Assembly: GCA_017446685.1 (NCBI GenBank)
Contig: JAFSQI010000124.1
Coordinates: 1-64,000, forward strand
Length of the DNA: 64,000 nt
Direction of reading: 5' to 3'
Source: Butyrivibrio sp.
GTDB lineage: Bacteria; Bacillota; Clostridia; Lachnospirales; Lachnospiraceae
Shown: positions 17,238-29,400 of the stretch, piece by piece
Layout: each line of letters begins with the position of its first letter
Position numbering within the stretch: the first letter of the stretch is position 1
Made by a program: the position numbers and the translations under genes
Notes under the pieces: generated by a model
Told to the model about the DNA's origin: nothing
Database searches by the model: none
Seen by the model: the letters and a program-made list of their open reading frames with translations, nothing else

Positions 17238-17799
17238 AAATAAAAATCCCCTGTAACGTACATCCTTGTGAATTTCCTGTAATTCCGTTTACTACAGAAA
17301 GAGAAACAACTTTTATATTGTTTTCATCTATGCTCTTCTGAACTTTGCCTTTTATATCAGACATACAGTCTTCAATGGTAAGACCGTTGCCTGTAATCAG
17401 CGACACATACTGCTTTTTACTAATGGAAACCGTCTTAACCGGCTCTTCCTCTTTTTCTTTCTTATCCGTATCATTAGCTGCTTTCTCAGCAGCCGTAGGC
17501 TTGTACATCTTAAGGTATTCATCAAACCTGTTATCTTCAAAACTGTTTTCAATGACAACTGCGCCATTGTTGAATACCTTGTAATTGATATGGTTCTTAT
17601 CAAACTCTTCTTTTACGGATGTAAGAACAGTTTCAGGGAAGCCGCATTTAAACCCAGACGGAGCAGTTTTTAGTTTGTATTCTCTTAAAGCTGATAAAAC
17701 AACAGCGCTGTCATTAAATGCGTTATAGAAATTACCTCGGAGCTGCATGATACAAGTAGAAGGATATTTTTCTTCAAGTATTTCAAACTGGTTTTTCAT
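17224..17799 (-). CDS. MutS domain I-like DGR accessory protein
   Basis: The 191-residue protein begins FEILEEKYPSTCIMQLRGNF followed by YNAFNDSAVVLSALREYKL. This matches the pattern of the MutS mismatch-recognition domain I (E..YPD..IL.R.GDFYEAF..DA..LA). Unlike MutS there is no ATPase. A Lys/Glu-rich linker (about residues 105-120) joins a second small domain (VSISKKQYVSLITGNGLTIE). The gene overlaps avd by 14 bases and shares one base with the upstream nucleotidase gene. MutS-like accessory genes have been described next to some DGR reverse transcriptases (from memory). A role in handling cDNA:DNA mismatches is inference. Confidence 0.65.
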   Translation of the reverse strand: MKNQFEILEEKYPSTCIMQLRGNFYNAFNDSAVVLSALREYKLKTAPSGFKCGFPETVLTSVKEEFDKNHINYKVFNNGAVVIENSFEDNRFDEYLKMYKPTAAEKAANDTDKKEKEEEPVKTVSISKKQYVSLITGNGLTIEDCMSDIKGKVQKSIDENNIKVVSLSVVNGITGNSQGCTLQGIFIYEQL

Positions 17800-18362
17800 T
17801 ATCTTTTTAAACCTGTCTTCTGCTTTTCAGCCTGGTCCTGTTTTTCCATTCTCATCCTTGTTGTCTCGATCATGGATATGCCATCAAGCTGACTTACCAT
17901 TACTTCCGGCTTCATATTCCCATGGACTGAAAAGCCGTTCCATGTTCCTTTTGTGCCGTTAATACCGTTATACAGCTTAACTGCTATACCGCCCCATTCA
18001 CGAAGATTGTCAGAGAAATCATCAAGGAGAACATCGTTTTCACGGATACCCCCAATAACTTCAAGAGCTTTTGTCTTGCTTTCTCCATAAGGCACATATA
18101 TCTGGTCTTTTTCCGGTATATGCGTATGCTGTGCATTCCACTGGATTTTTTCTTTCTTGGAAATTGGAAGAAGATATGATGATAAGATATATACTTCTAT
18201 TCCTTCTGTTTCCTTCTTATCCATAAGCATGTTTACCATGCCTATAACATTTTCATCAGGCTTTCTCGATGAGAAGAACCCTTCTGTTGTCATTTCCTCA
18301 AGTGAAGCTTTTTCCCACTTGGCAACAACTCCATCCATGTCAATAAAAAACCGTCGTCCCAT
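17799..18362 (-). CDS. HAD-family 5'(3')-deoxyribonucleotidase-like protein
   Basis: The N-terminus FFIDMDGVVAKWEKA carries the DxDG(V/T) nucleophile motif of HAD hydrolases. ILSSYLLP fits motif II and KTKAL plus DVLLDDFSDNLREW fit motifs III and IV, all in the order of the NT5C deoxyribonucleotidase family. The product would dephosphorylate deoxynucleoside monophosphates. The gene is the first of the DGR operon, with AAGGTG before the ATG, and shares a base with the MutS-like gene. Its link to DGR function is not known; similar genes occur on many conjugative elements. The upstream gap to 18528 shows no convincing promoter. Confidence 0.75.
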   Translation of the reverse strand: MGRRFFIDMDGVVAKWEKASLEEMTTEGFFSSRKPDENVIGMVNMLMDKKETEGIEVYILSSYLLPISKKEKIQWNAQHTHIPEKDQIYVPYGESKTKALEVIGGIRENDVLLDDFSDNLREWGGIAVKLYNGINGTKGTWNGFSVHGNMKPEVMVSQLDGISMIETTRMRMEKQDQAEKQKTGLKR

Positions 18363-18528
18363 GTTTACACCTTTTTAATAAATAACTGCCAGCAAAAATG
18401 TATATCATAAAAAATATATGAATTTGCACTTTCGCACTCTCTTATGATAGATATTAAACACTGGGACTTTTTAAATAAATGAACAAAAAGCAACATTTCA
18501 GTCAAAATTTAATAATTTTGGCAACATA

Positions 18529-18556
18529 AAAAGCCCATGCATGACCGCAAGGGCTT
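18529..18556 (-). terminator. Terminator after the foldase lipoprotein gene
   Basis: The stem AAGCCC/GGGCTT with an internal TGC/GCA extension is followed on the minus strand by TTTTT, 20 bases past the stop at 18577. Confidence 0.65.
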
Positions 18557-18576
18557 GTATTAAACTAAGTGTAAAA

Positions 18577-19806
18577 TCATTTACCTGTATTAAAGATGTA
18601 GTCTGAAAGTTTTGCCGTGTTGTCATACTCAAATACCACTCTGTCAGAGAGAAAGCCTTCAACCTTGTCCTTTAACAGGAGATTTTGGAAATACTCTTCT
18701 CCTGTTTCATAACCGGTATCATATGTGCTCAGAAACTCTGCTGCATCCATTTCTGAAGATACTGTAGAAGCTGCTGTTTTTACATAAGAATCAAATTCAT
18801 CATCTGTTATGATGATGTTTTCTTTTTCTGCTATAAGATGGGAAACCATTTCAAATGCAGTATCAGTCTTTACACTTTCCATGAGCTGCTTTTCAAAATC
18901 TTGTCTGCTCACTGAAGCTGTTTCTTCTATATTATTGTTATACTTTTCAATATCACCATCGAAATAATTGTTTATGAAGATCTCCTTTTCCTGTTCAAAC
19001 CTGTTTTCAAGAAGTCCATCCGGGAAAGAATATTCGCAGGTAGACAGATATATGTTTACAACATCCTCTTTCTTGCCGGAAAGAATATCTGCAAGCATCC
19101 TGTACATTTCAGAGCTTGTATCTGAGTAGAGGGAATCCTTTGAATATACACCCATCTTATCTTTCAGATATGCCGTATCAACATTTTCATATGTGTAAAT
19201 CTTTTCATCAAGAATTGAGTTTACTGATATATGGAATTCAAGCTCTTTCCCAAGGTATTCTTCATTCCCTCCATTCTCAGGATATGTAAGCTTTATCGTA
19301 TAGTTATCACCTGTTTTCCTGCCTGTAAGTGACTCTTCAAAACCGGGGATAAGAACACCGGATCCGACCTTAAGAATATATCCCTCTTCATCAGCTTCCT
19401 TTTCAGTACTGCCAGGAAGATTTGCAGTAAAACTTACATCAACAGTATCACCCTCTTCAACAACAGATTTATTGCTGATTTCATAATCAGGATATGATAC
19501 AAGAGTATTGTTGATAAAATCTGTAATATCCTCTTCTGTCAGAGTCTCAGGCACATCAAGGTTTATAACTATTTTCCCATAATCACCGAGCTTGACATAC
19601 TCCGACGGAGCATATATGACCTTTTCATACTTGAATGCTTCATCTGAACCGGGTATATCTGCATCTGAACTATCTGAATCAGAACTGATATCTTCAGATG
19701 AAAGTTCTACCACATCTGTAGACACATCCTCCGCCTTTACATTACACGCAGCAAGAATGATTGCAGAAGCAAAGCATACGGCAAACAATAAAATCTTCTT
19801 TTTCAT
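18577..19806 (-). CDS. Trigger-factor-like FKBP peptidyl-prolyl isomerase lipoprotein
   Basis: A lipoprotein signal (ILLFAVCFASAIILAAC, lipobox LAAC) puts the 409-residue protein on the outer face of the membrane. A trigger-factor-like N-domain (VKLGDYGKIVINLDVPETLT) is followed by an FKBP-type isomerase segment (VVEEGDTVDVSFTANLPGS, LIPGFEESLTGRKTGDNYTI). The rest is a helical chaperone arm. It should help fold exported proteins, and the nearby giant surface protein and conjugation proteins are obvious clients by position. The start overlaps the XRE gene stop (ATGA). Confidence 0.85.
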   Translation of the reverse strand: MKKKILLFAVCFASAIILAACNVKAEDVSTDVVELSSEDISSDSDSSDADIPGSDEAFKYEKVIYAPSEYVKLGDYGKIVINLDVPETLTEEDITDFINNTLVSYPDYEISNKSVVEEGDTVDVSFTANLPGSTEKEADEEGYILKVGSGVLIPGFEESLTGRKTGDNYTIKLTYPENGGNEEYLGKELEFHISVNSILDEKIYTYENVDTAYLKDKMGVYSKDSLYSDTSSEMYRMLADILSGKKEDVVNIYLSTCEYSFPDGLLENRFEQEKEIFINNYFDGDIEKYNNNIEETASVSRQDFEKQLMESVKTDTAFEMVSHLIAEKENIIITDDEFDSYVKTAASTVSSEMDAAEFLSTYDTGYETGEEYFQNLLLKDKVEGFLSDRVVFEYDNTAKLSDYIFNTGK

Positions 19807-20267
19807 TTCTTATCGCTTTCCTTGAGTCTCCTGACTTCCTTACAGTAGTTTATACACATATCCAGGCAGTAATTCTTGCCGGCTATGTCAAGATCCTTGG
19901 TAATATCGTCAAATCTCTGACCGCTTGACTTGCGCATATTAAGGTCATAAGGGAACAGATCCATTGGAGAAAGCTGTAACCCATATGCAATCTTTATTAA
20001 ATTACGCAAAGACAATTTTCGTTCACCGGAAAGGATTCTTGTAAAACATCCTGGATCTATGCCAGTCAGTTCAGACATATTCCGGTATGTAAGTCTCTGT
20101 TTGGACAGTTCGACAGCGATATTCTGTGTAATACCATTCAGAATCCTGTCAATGAATTCATTGTCCACATAATCCGAAGATGTAACTGCTCTTTTGATCA
20201 CATCCTCATTATGCGTGATGAAAAGCTGACCACGGGGAACACTTTCTTCTATCACTGCATTGCTCAT
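19803..20267 (-). CDS. XRE-family transcriptional regulator
   Basis: The 154-residue protein carries a helix-turn-helix (LTYRNMSELTGIDPGCFTRIL followed by KLSLRNLIKIAYGLQLSP) at about residues 70-125. A Cys/Tyr-containing helical tail follows. ATG 20267 is chosen because AGGTAGGA lies just before it; the longer reading to 20357 starts in hydrophobic noise. It is translation-coupled to the foldase gene. Two inverted repeats just upstream suggest autoregulation. Confidence 0.75.
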   Translation of the reverse strand: MSNAVIEESVPRGQLFITHNEDVIKRAVTSSDYVDNEFIDRILNGITQNIAVELSKQRLTYRNMSELTGIDPGCFTRILSGERKLSLRNLIKIAYGLQLSPMDLFPYDLNMRKSSGQRFDDITKDLDIAGKNYCLDMCINYCKEVRRLKESDKK

Positions 20268-20282
20268 GATTCCTACCTTTCG

Positions 20283-20323
20283 TACAGTTAATACTGTAAT
20301 AATGTTGAATATTACTGGTAATA
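20283..20323. promoter_or_regulatory. Two inverted repeats upstream of the XRE gene
   Basis: TACAGT-TAAT-ACTGTA (20283-20298) and TATTAC-TG-GTAATA (20310-20323) lie 16-56 bases upstream of the regulator start. They are plausible operators for the adjacent regulator. The two sites differ, so they may bind different proteins. Confidence 0.4.
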
Positions 20324-20392
20324 ACATAAGGTTACAGGCTATGTTGCCATATTTCAATAGGTTTATAGAAATTTAATGTCGTTTGTGCAACA

Positions 20393-20426
20393 AAAATACA
20401 GGCATTTTGCCAAACGCCTGTATTTT
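20393..20426 (-). terminator. Terminator after the methylase/helicase gene
   Basis: Arms AAAATACAGGC and GCCTGTATTTT flank a 12-base loop and are followed on the minus strand by a T-run. It lies 46 bases past the stop at 20472 and can also work in the other direction. Confidence 0.75.
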
Positions 20427-20471
20427 AATTTCGCTTTATAAATATTTTTCCTGTAATTCACTTTCAAGGAA

Positions 20472-23400
20472 TCAGATAACCTTCCTCTGGGACTGTATAT
20501 TCACTACATTCTCGGATTCTTTATTATCCTGTTTCTGATCCTTGTCCTCTTTAGCATCCTCTGAAAGAATTTCATTAAGTTCAGACTGCCTCTCAAGAAG
20601 TTTTTTCAGTTCTTCTTCCTTTGCAAACGGCTTTTCAAACTCAATCCTTGAAGCTTCAATATCTGCCATTGTCTGTGCCAGTTTCCCTTCAAAATCTGAA
20701 AGGTTCTTTTCAAGCCCCTTTACTACGTTCTGAATGCGGATTATATTACCTACATCTGCAAATGTATTTGCTGTTACAGAATACCTTCCGGCACCCATGA
20801 CATAGATCTTTGCTTCAAGCTCATTTGAAAAAATACCCCTGCTCTTGGATATGCCAAGATGGAATCCGGCATATTCTCCGAATTCTACAATCTTTCCGTC
20901 TTCAGGTATCTTTCGGATAAGATCCTTGATAAGTTCACCCGCCTTTTTCCTTTCCGTGATAACAACTTCATGGATACTCATCTCAAACGGAGACTTATCT
21001 TCCTTATCTTCAGCAGATTCACTGATATCCGTATCAGCAATGATCTGCTGTTCTGTATCGCTGTTATAAAGAGGATTATTATTCCTCTTCTCAATATCAG
21101 CCTTTACCTTTTCAATAAGCTCATTATATCTGTCCCTTTTTGAAGGAAGTGTATATTTGAAATCATCTTCGAGCTTATATTTGTTCTGCATGAAGTTTCT
21201 CTTAAGAAGGGTAAGCCTTGTTACCTCTGAATCGACCTCCATCTTTTCCTTTATAAGTGGATTACCTGATGCAACAGCTTTCATTTCAGCATAATTAAGG
21301 ACTGCTTCATCAATATCCGTACAGCTTCTTGCAACGTCACCGCCAGTCATTACCTGTGAAATGAATTTCTGCTTGTTCTCAATGATGGACCAGTTATATG
21401 CATCAAACGTACCCTTGGTAACATATCTGAAGATATGGACATTATCAAACATATTTCCAAAACGCAATATACGGCCTTCACGCTGTTCCACGTCAGACGG
21501 CCTCCAGGGAACATCTATCTCATGCATCGCATAAAGCCTGTCCTGTATGTTTGTTCCTGTTCCCATCTTCTCCGTTGAACCTATAATTACACGCTTGATA
21601 CCATTGCGTACATCAGAAAACATATCACTGCGCTCTTTATCGTTTTTAGCATCATGGATGAAGCATATCTCTTCAGCAGGCATTCCTTTCTTAACAAGCT
21701 CATCCTTTATGAACTGATACACGCTGAACTTGTCCTTATCAGAAGTGGGTACTCCGATATCAGAGAATATGACCTGTGCTGCCTTTGTATCCTTCGTTTC
21801 TTCCCATATGCGGAATACGTTATCAACGCATTTATAGAGCTTGCTGTCAACATCAGACTCCGCATCCGGAATAAACAGTCTTATGTCAGTAGAAACAAGC
21901 TTTGCATCATGACAGATCTTGAGCATATTATCTTCTTTAGCATCAACTCCACCATTACGGACAAGCCTTGCACGTTCCACAAATGAATCAACACAATCAC
22001 GGATATCATCATTTGCTTCACACTCAACAATGTCATATTTGCCATCTTCAAGCTTTGGTATATTGAGGAATGGAAGCATACTCTGTGTCTGTATATCAGC
22101 GCACATCCTGAAGCTCGTAACAAGCTCAGGGAGATTTGTAAACTTTGAAAATCTTGTCTTCGACCTGTAGCCTTTTCCTTCCGGTGAAAGTTCAAGGCTT
22201 GTAACAACCTCACCATAATTTGCAGCCCATGCATCAAAGTGTGAAAGACCTTTTTCACGCAGAAGATCTGATTGCAGATATTTCTGCATTATATACATCT
22301 CACACATAGTATTGCTGATAGGTGTTCCGGTTGCAAAAATGACATTTCTGCCCGGATTCATTTCATTAATATACTGCACCTTAAGTGACAGATCATAAGC
22401 CTTAAGAGAACCCTGTGGATTAATACCGGAAACATTACCTATCTTGGTATTAAAGCTGAGGTTCTTATAGTTATGCGCTTCATCAACCATGATACAGTCA
22501 ACACCAAGCTCTTCAAATGTTATTACATCATCCTTGTAGTCTTCATTCATGAGCTTTTCAAGCTGCACACGAAGATTTTTCTCCTGTGCTTCCATCTGCT
22601 TGACGCTCCATGATTTATTCTGCTGATGTTTCATTGAAGCTATGAACTGCTGCACATCCTCTATCTGCTGCTCAAGGTACATCTGCTGTCTTTCCCTTGA
22701 AATAGGAATCTTTTCAAACTGGGAATGACCTATGATAACAGCATCATAGTTTCCTGTTGCAATCTTACTAATGAATCTCTTACGCTTGCTCTTTTCAAAA
22801 TCTTCTTTCCTTGTAAGAAGGATATTTGCAGACGGGTACAGATTAAGGAATTCATTAGCCATCTGTCCTGTAAGGTGATTTGGTACAACAATCATGACCT
22901 TATTGGCCAAACCAAGTCTTCTAAGTTCCATAGCAGCAGCGCTCATTTCATATGATTTACCCGCACCAACACAATGCCCTAAAAGAGTATTTCCACCACG
23001 GATTATACGTGCTACAGCATTCTTCTGATACGGGCGAAGTGCATGATCAGCGCTCATACCTGGGAATTCAAGATTGCTTCCATCATATTCCCTTGGTCTT
23101 ACATTATTGAACCTGTCATTATAAATACGTACATACTTGTTTCTTCTCTCTGAATCCGCAAAAAGCCACTCCTTGAATTCTTCCTTTATCTGGTCAGCCT
23201 TTTCACGGGCAAGCATGGTAGCCTTTTCATTAAGTACATATGTTGCACTGCCACCTTCATTCTCTACCCTGTCCTTAACCTGTATCTGCCTCATGTTAAG
23301 TAGATTTTCAAAGATCTCCAGGGCACTCATCCTGTTTGTTCCATATCCATTTGTATTCTCAACACTATATACTGTACCTTTTCCATTGATGAAATAGTTG

Positions 23401-26400
23401 TTCATCATGGAATTATACTCAAGATAGCAGCTCTTCTGACCATAATATGAGTGTATACCGAATTTTTCATACATGAACTGCTGATAATCTTCCGGGCTTA
23501 TCCAGTTCGCACCTATCTTGGCATCAATCTCAGAAGCTTCAAGGTCTTTTGGAATAACCATCTGAAGTGCATCTACATTTTCCCTGTATCTGTCATCATT
23601 AAGAACTGCGATGTTGGCTTCAGACAGTTTCTTACGTACATCACCGGAAAGATACTCTTCCTTTGTTTCATATCCCTTGTACTCATCTGTTGATACTGCC
23701 TTTACAGGGTTAAGGTATATCTCTCCTTTAAGCTCATCAAGAACTTCCGCAAAATCATGCGGATATAGCCTTAAGATATTTTCAAAATTGACATACCCAT
23801 AATCAGCAACAGTAATGTAAAGTGCTTCAAGAGCACTTTCCGCATGATCATGTACTATACGTGGATTTATTGTCTGTTCAGTAAATATCTTGGCTTTTAC
23901 AAGCTTTCCTCCTACAGAATCTTCAAGTGAACACAAAAGCGGATATTCAACATCATCTGCAAATGCATTCTTGTTCTGCCTGTCATTGATATAGCCATAT
24001 GAATCAACAAATGCATCATATGCAGTATTAAGTCTTGACTGGCACTCTGAAAGCTGTGCCGGACTACATCCTTCCATCTGGATGTTTATAAGCTCATGTA
24101 AAATCTGCCTTATCTCACAGAGTTTTACAACACGCTCCTTATTCTTTCCCGTAAGCTCCTTAAGTACAAGTTCGTTACCTTCCTTCATATAGACATTCCC
24201 ATCTATAACAGAGAAGGTAAAATTCTTAGTTTCAGAATCAGCCGGAATTGAAATCTGAGTTTTATCTGCCTTATTATCTGAAGATAATACAGAATCATCG
24301 ACAGTATTGCTTCTCTTATAAACATCCTTTGGAAGATGTTCTACAGCAGACTTGATATCTCTCGGAAGATCCATATCTGCATTTGGCGCAAGATACGTAA
24401 GCATCCTGTCCGGTCCGAAACGCTGTGTGTCAACCTGCATTGTTCCAAGCATCATATCAGGGTTTGTAACATAATAACTGTTCAGCGGAATCCGCAGTTC
24501 GCCGTTTTTGATGGACTCAACTGTAACAAATTCCTGGTCCTCTACAAACGGCTTTTCCTTTTTCTTAAGGAAGATGATATCACTTGTAACTTCCGTATTA
24601 GCCGATTCTGCAAAAGCAGTGTTAGGAAGTCTTATAGCACCCAAAAACTCCGCTCTTTCAGAAATATACTTACGAACAGATGAATTATTCTTATCAAGTG
24701 TACCCTTAGAGGTAACAAAACATACAAGACCACCGGGAGCGCAAAGGTCAAGAGCTTTTGCAAAGAAGTAATCATGTATCATGAAATTCTGGAACTTGAA
24801 ATCCTTATCAAATACACTGAATTCTCCAAATGGAACATTGCCGATTATAAGGTCATAGCCGTTTTTCTTAAGTTCAGCATTCTCCACACCTTTTATCTGA
24901 ATATCAGCTTCAGGATGAAGTATTTTTGCAATCCTTCCGGAAATTGAGTCAATCTCTACACCACTGAGTAAACAGTTCTTCTTCAAATCTTCCGGCATAG
25001 CAGAGAAGAAATTACCAATACCCATACTTGGTTCAAGTACTCTTCCACCCTTAAAACCAAATCTATAAACAGCTTCATATACACCACCTATAACCTCCTT
25101 GGATGTATAGAATGAATCCGTAACAGAAGCCCTTGCAGATTTGTATTCTTCATCTGTAAGAATACTCTTCAGCCTGTCCCTGTCTGCCTTAAGATTATCC
25201 CTGGATTCATCAAAATACATGGACAGACCACCCCATCCAACATATCTTGAAAGAATATTCTTAACAGTATCACCGGGTACGAGATCACCCGCCTCAACAG
25301 CCTTTAACATGGTTATAGCCTGTAGATTAGCCTCAAATCTTGCAGCATCAGAGCCATTATTTGGAACCCAGTCATTACCATAACTGAAAGAATTACTGTT
25401 ATAATTCATAACAGATTCATCAAATGTATTTAATACCCTGTCTGATACTGAAGAAGCCACAGTAACATCAACTGAAACTGTATCTGCTAGTTCTATATCT
25501 TTACTTGTATTTTTTGAAGCCTCATAACCATATATGATATCAAGCCTTTTCATAAATGATTCAAATATCGTCTGATAACTTGCACTGTCCTTTCCACCAT
25601 CACGGAAACCGCCACGAAACTTAACTTCTATTCCAGTTGACGAGGAATTGACCATGCAGTTACCAATCGGCATAGGAAAAGTAAATGCAAACTCACTGTA
25701 CTTGCTCCACAACAGGCTCTGGACAAATTTCTCGGAAACATCCACTCCGTTCCTGTAATCACCTATAAGCTTTATAAAATCTTCACCCGCAAATCTAGTA
25801 TCTTCTGATAAACCAATACGGAATTCATGAGCAAGAAATACCTTGTCTTCACGGTATTTTTCATCATGGACTGCAAGTGCCATAGCTGCAAGTTCCTGCT
25901 TCGTAAGAAATGCATCTATAAATAAATCACAAAACCGTCCATTGACAAGATACTGTTTCTCAGATTCTTCTATTTCAGCCTGTCTGTCTTCCCTTGTATA
26001 ACTGAACTGCTTTTTATCTTCAGCAGTAATATCTATAAACTGTTCTGCATTATCAGATTCAGTACTTTCAGTTATATTCTGCTCATTATCAGCTGCCTCT
26101 TCCGTTTCTTTATTTTTAGAAACAACATCAAAATTATCATCAGCAGCAACATTTTCCGGATCACTTATACCGGCTGCTGCATACAGTTCCGGCATATATT
26201 TTTCATAATTGCCATAAGTTGAAAGGCAGTCAAGTACTCCGCCAAGTCCGTCGCCTATATCCTGTCTTTCTGTAAAAGAACTGCCATCTTTTGTATTAAC
26301 AGTGAACTTGACCTTGTTATAGCCAAGATATGCTGAATTTTCATCAGACTGATACCAGTCTTCCCATGAGCCGTATTTTTCTATCATGGATTCCTTGACT

Positions 26401-29400
26401 GACTTAAATCTGGAATCCCTTTGTTTCATAATCCTGTCAAATTCAGCTACAGTGTAGTATTTACCATCTACAAATGCTTCATCTTCAGACCACTCACATT
26501 TAATATTGGGAAGTTCCGGTATTTCTTCAGATGTACCGGATGACTCTGAAACAGATAAATCTTCTGTACTATCTTTTACTATATTATCCTCAGAAAAATT
26601 GTCTAATGACTCAGCTCCTTCAGTAGAATCACTGATATATTCATTATCATTTAATGAATATCCCTCTTCAGAATCATTATCTGATTCACCGTCAGCAGCA
26701 TCCATATTTTCATTAACAACAGGCTGATTCTTGAGTTTTTCAACATACTCTCCAAGCAGTTCAGAATATATCTCATCTGTACCGCTTTCAGTATTACCAT
26801 TGTTTCTCAAAATCTCAGGGTCACTTATGCAGAGCTGTGTAAGTCTCTCAGTAAGATCTTCTACACTAAATCCAATATAATTCATGGATGAAAGCCATCC
26901 GGTAGAATCTATGTAATTCTGCGGAAATGCACTTACACACAGTACTTCATTTGTAAATCTTGTACTGTGCATATAATCAGTGCCTATCCTTGCGAAATCA
27001 TATCCAACAAGAGGGAATATCTTAGCCCTGTTAATCATAAGCAGGCTGTGAACAAAGTTTTCCTTATCCTCACGCTGAATATTATCAGCAGTCAGGATCT
27101 CTGCCACTGTTTCTCTTATACCATCAAACCTTTTATTATTAAAGAACATCCGTATAACTTTGCCGGACAGTTCTTCCCTGTCAGCATCACTTATATTGGT
27201 ATAATCAAAATATGATTTCCCCGTCTCCTGTTTAATACGCTCCTTTTCTTTTTCAATTTCATCATTAAAGGATTTTACAGCCCTTGCCTTGATATCCTTT
27301 TCACTCTTCCAGTCTTTATAATGCTCTTTTTCTTCATCACTTAAGAAAAATTTACCACTCTTAATGATACGGCAGAAATACTTTGCAGCCTCACTATTTG
27401 AAATAGTTCTTTCAATACGGCTGTCACTGTGAACAGTATCAGTATCAACAGCAATGATATTATATTCAAAGCCCTTGGAATCATGGTTCATGCCAAAGCC
27501 AGACTGACCAAGCCCGGAAACTCCGGTATATTCATTGATATATTTAGCCAGGGACATGTTATCATTACCACCATCGGAAGCTTCAAAAACATTATATCTA
27601 AAAGACTTTCCACGCTCTGTATCATCAAAAAGCCCATGTCTGTAAAGGACAACATCAACAGGAACAAAAGATGGTTCACATACATCTACATTGTCCTTAA
27701 GCACAAAACCATGTCTGCCATTTATGAATGCTTCAAGATGTTCGATATGCTTGTATTCAGAACAGTATTTCCATTTTCTGATCTGTTCTGTTTCACCAAG
27801 ATGATAGACTTCCTTCATAAATGAAAGAATCTCTTTTGCCTTGTTATCATCTTTCAGAACATCGACCATTGAATCCTGTATCTCAGGCCAGCCCTTGAAC
27901 TGCTGTAATAACTCCGGCACAAGCTCCATATGTTCATCAAGATTATAGCCATCACGGTAAAAGAAAATGATCTCATTGGCAAGGTCTGCTGCATCAATGC
28001 TTTCAGCTACAAGTTCAGAATTTTTATCTATATAATCAGAACCAGAAACAAGATTATATATGCGGTTCTCTACTTCTGACCATGACAAAAGGATATCATA
28101 ATCATACTTTGCAGCATCACCATGACAGAGCTTTAAACCATCTTTATCATAAGTTGCAGAAATCTTCTGCCCGTTATAATCAAAACCAAGTGTAACACCT
28201 TTAAATTCAGTCTGTAGATATTCAGCAGCTTTTAAATGGTCTACATTATCCCATCTTGTTGAATAATAATTGTAGATACGCAAGGTGGATTGCAGATTAA
28301 ATCCACAGGCACCCGCACGTAAAACAGACGCAATAAACTCATCGGAATATTGCGGTTCAGATTTAAGAACAGTATCATCAACATTTATGGACCCTGTGCT
28401 GATATTATTATCAGCAGCAAGGTCAAAATATGAAAACAGACTGAGCTGTTCGTTTTCTTCAATGATTACATCGTCAGCTGAACTTGCTGAAATTTCATCT
28501 GTTAGCTGTTCGTTATCGGTCTGTAAAGAACTTCCTGGTATATCCTCTCCCAAAGGGACTCGTATATCTGGTTCTCTGCCTGTATTCTCTCCATCGTATC
28601 CATCCCGGATACTTTCATCTGCTCCTGCATCTTTGGATGTTCCCTCTCGAAGTATTCCTCCGCTTCCTTCAGTCTCTCGTCCAGGAATTTCTCCATTCTC
28701 CCCTCTGCCAGCATCACGGGTATCATGTACTCCTGTGTCTCCGTCAGCCAGTTCACTATATCCCTCGCTCTTCTCGATTTCTTCTGAAGCATTTCCTCCA
28801 AGCCCTGATATACTTCTATCTTCTGAAGTCCCAGTGCCTGTAGTGCTTCTTCCTCCGTCATGTTCTCTATCCCCGGTATCATTTCCTCTTCCGGCATCTG
28901 CGGATTCTGTTCGTTCTTCTTCAGATTCTCCGCTGCTTTCTGAAACTGATCCATTTCGTAATTGTCCAGATACTCCATATGTTTCCCCTCTCTGTTTCTG
29001 TAAAACAAACTGATTGAACTTTACTATCTCCCTGTGGGATATATCCTGTATGATATTGACAGCGCCGATAACTGCTTCAGCATTGGAAACACCATCAGTA
29101 ACAAAGTACTTTTTATATGTTTCCATTTCCTTTTCGTCAATATCCATCCATATACCGGCTTTATCATTAACAATCTTAACACAGCAGTCTGAAAGCATCC
29201 ACATGATTGAATCGTATTCAGCAGTTCCCTTTGCAAGGTCAGGAAAAGTCTTTTCCATATATGGGATCATCTGTTCCTTGATCTGGTTTCTTATACTTGT
29301 CTGCAACGCATAATCAGACAGATAAGAAGAAAAATCCCTGTGATCGGGCTTTTTCACTTCAAACGCCGCACCAAAAGTATCTGAAATATCAAAAACATAA

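Noticed and set aside
28285..29013. 242-codon plus-strand frame opposite the methylase/helicase linker
   Set aside because: It is Ser/Pro-rich and opposite two overlapping minus-strand frames; openness follows from the composition of that stretch, and there is no ribosome site.
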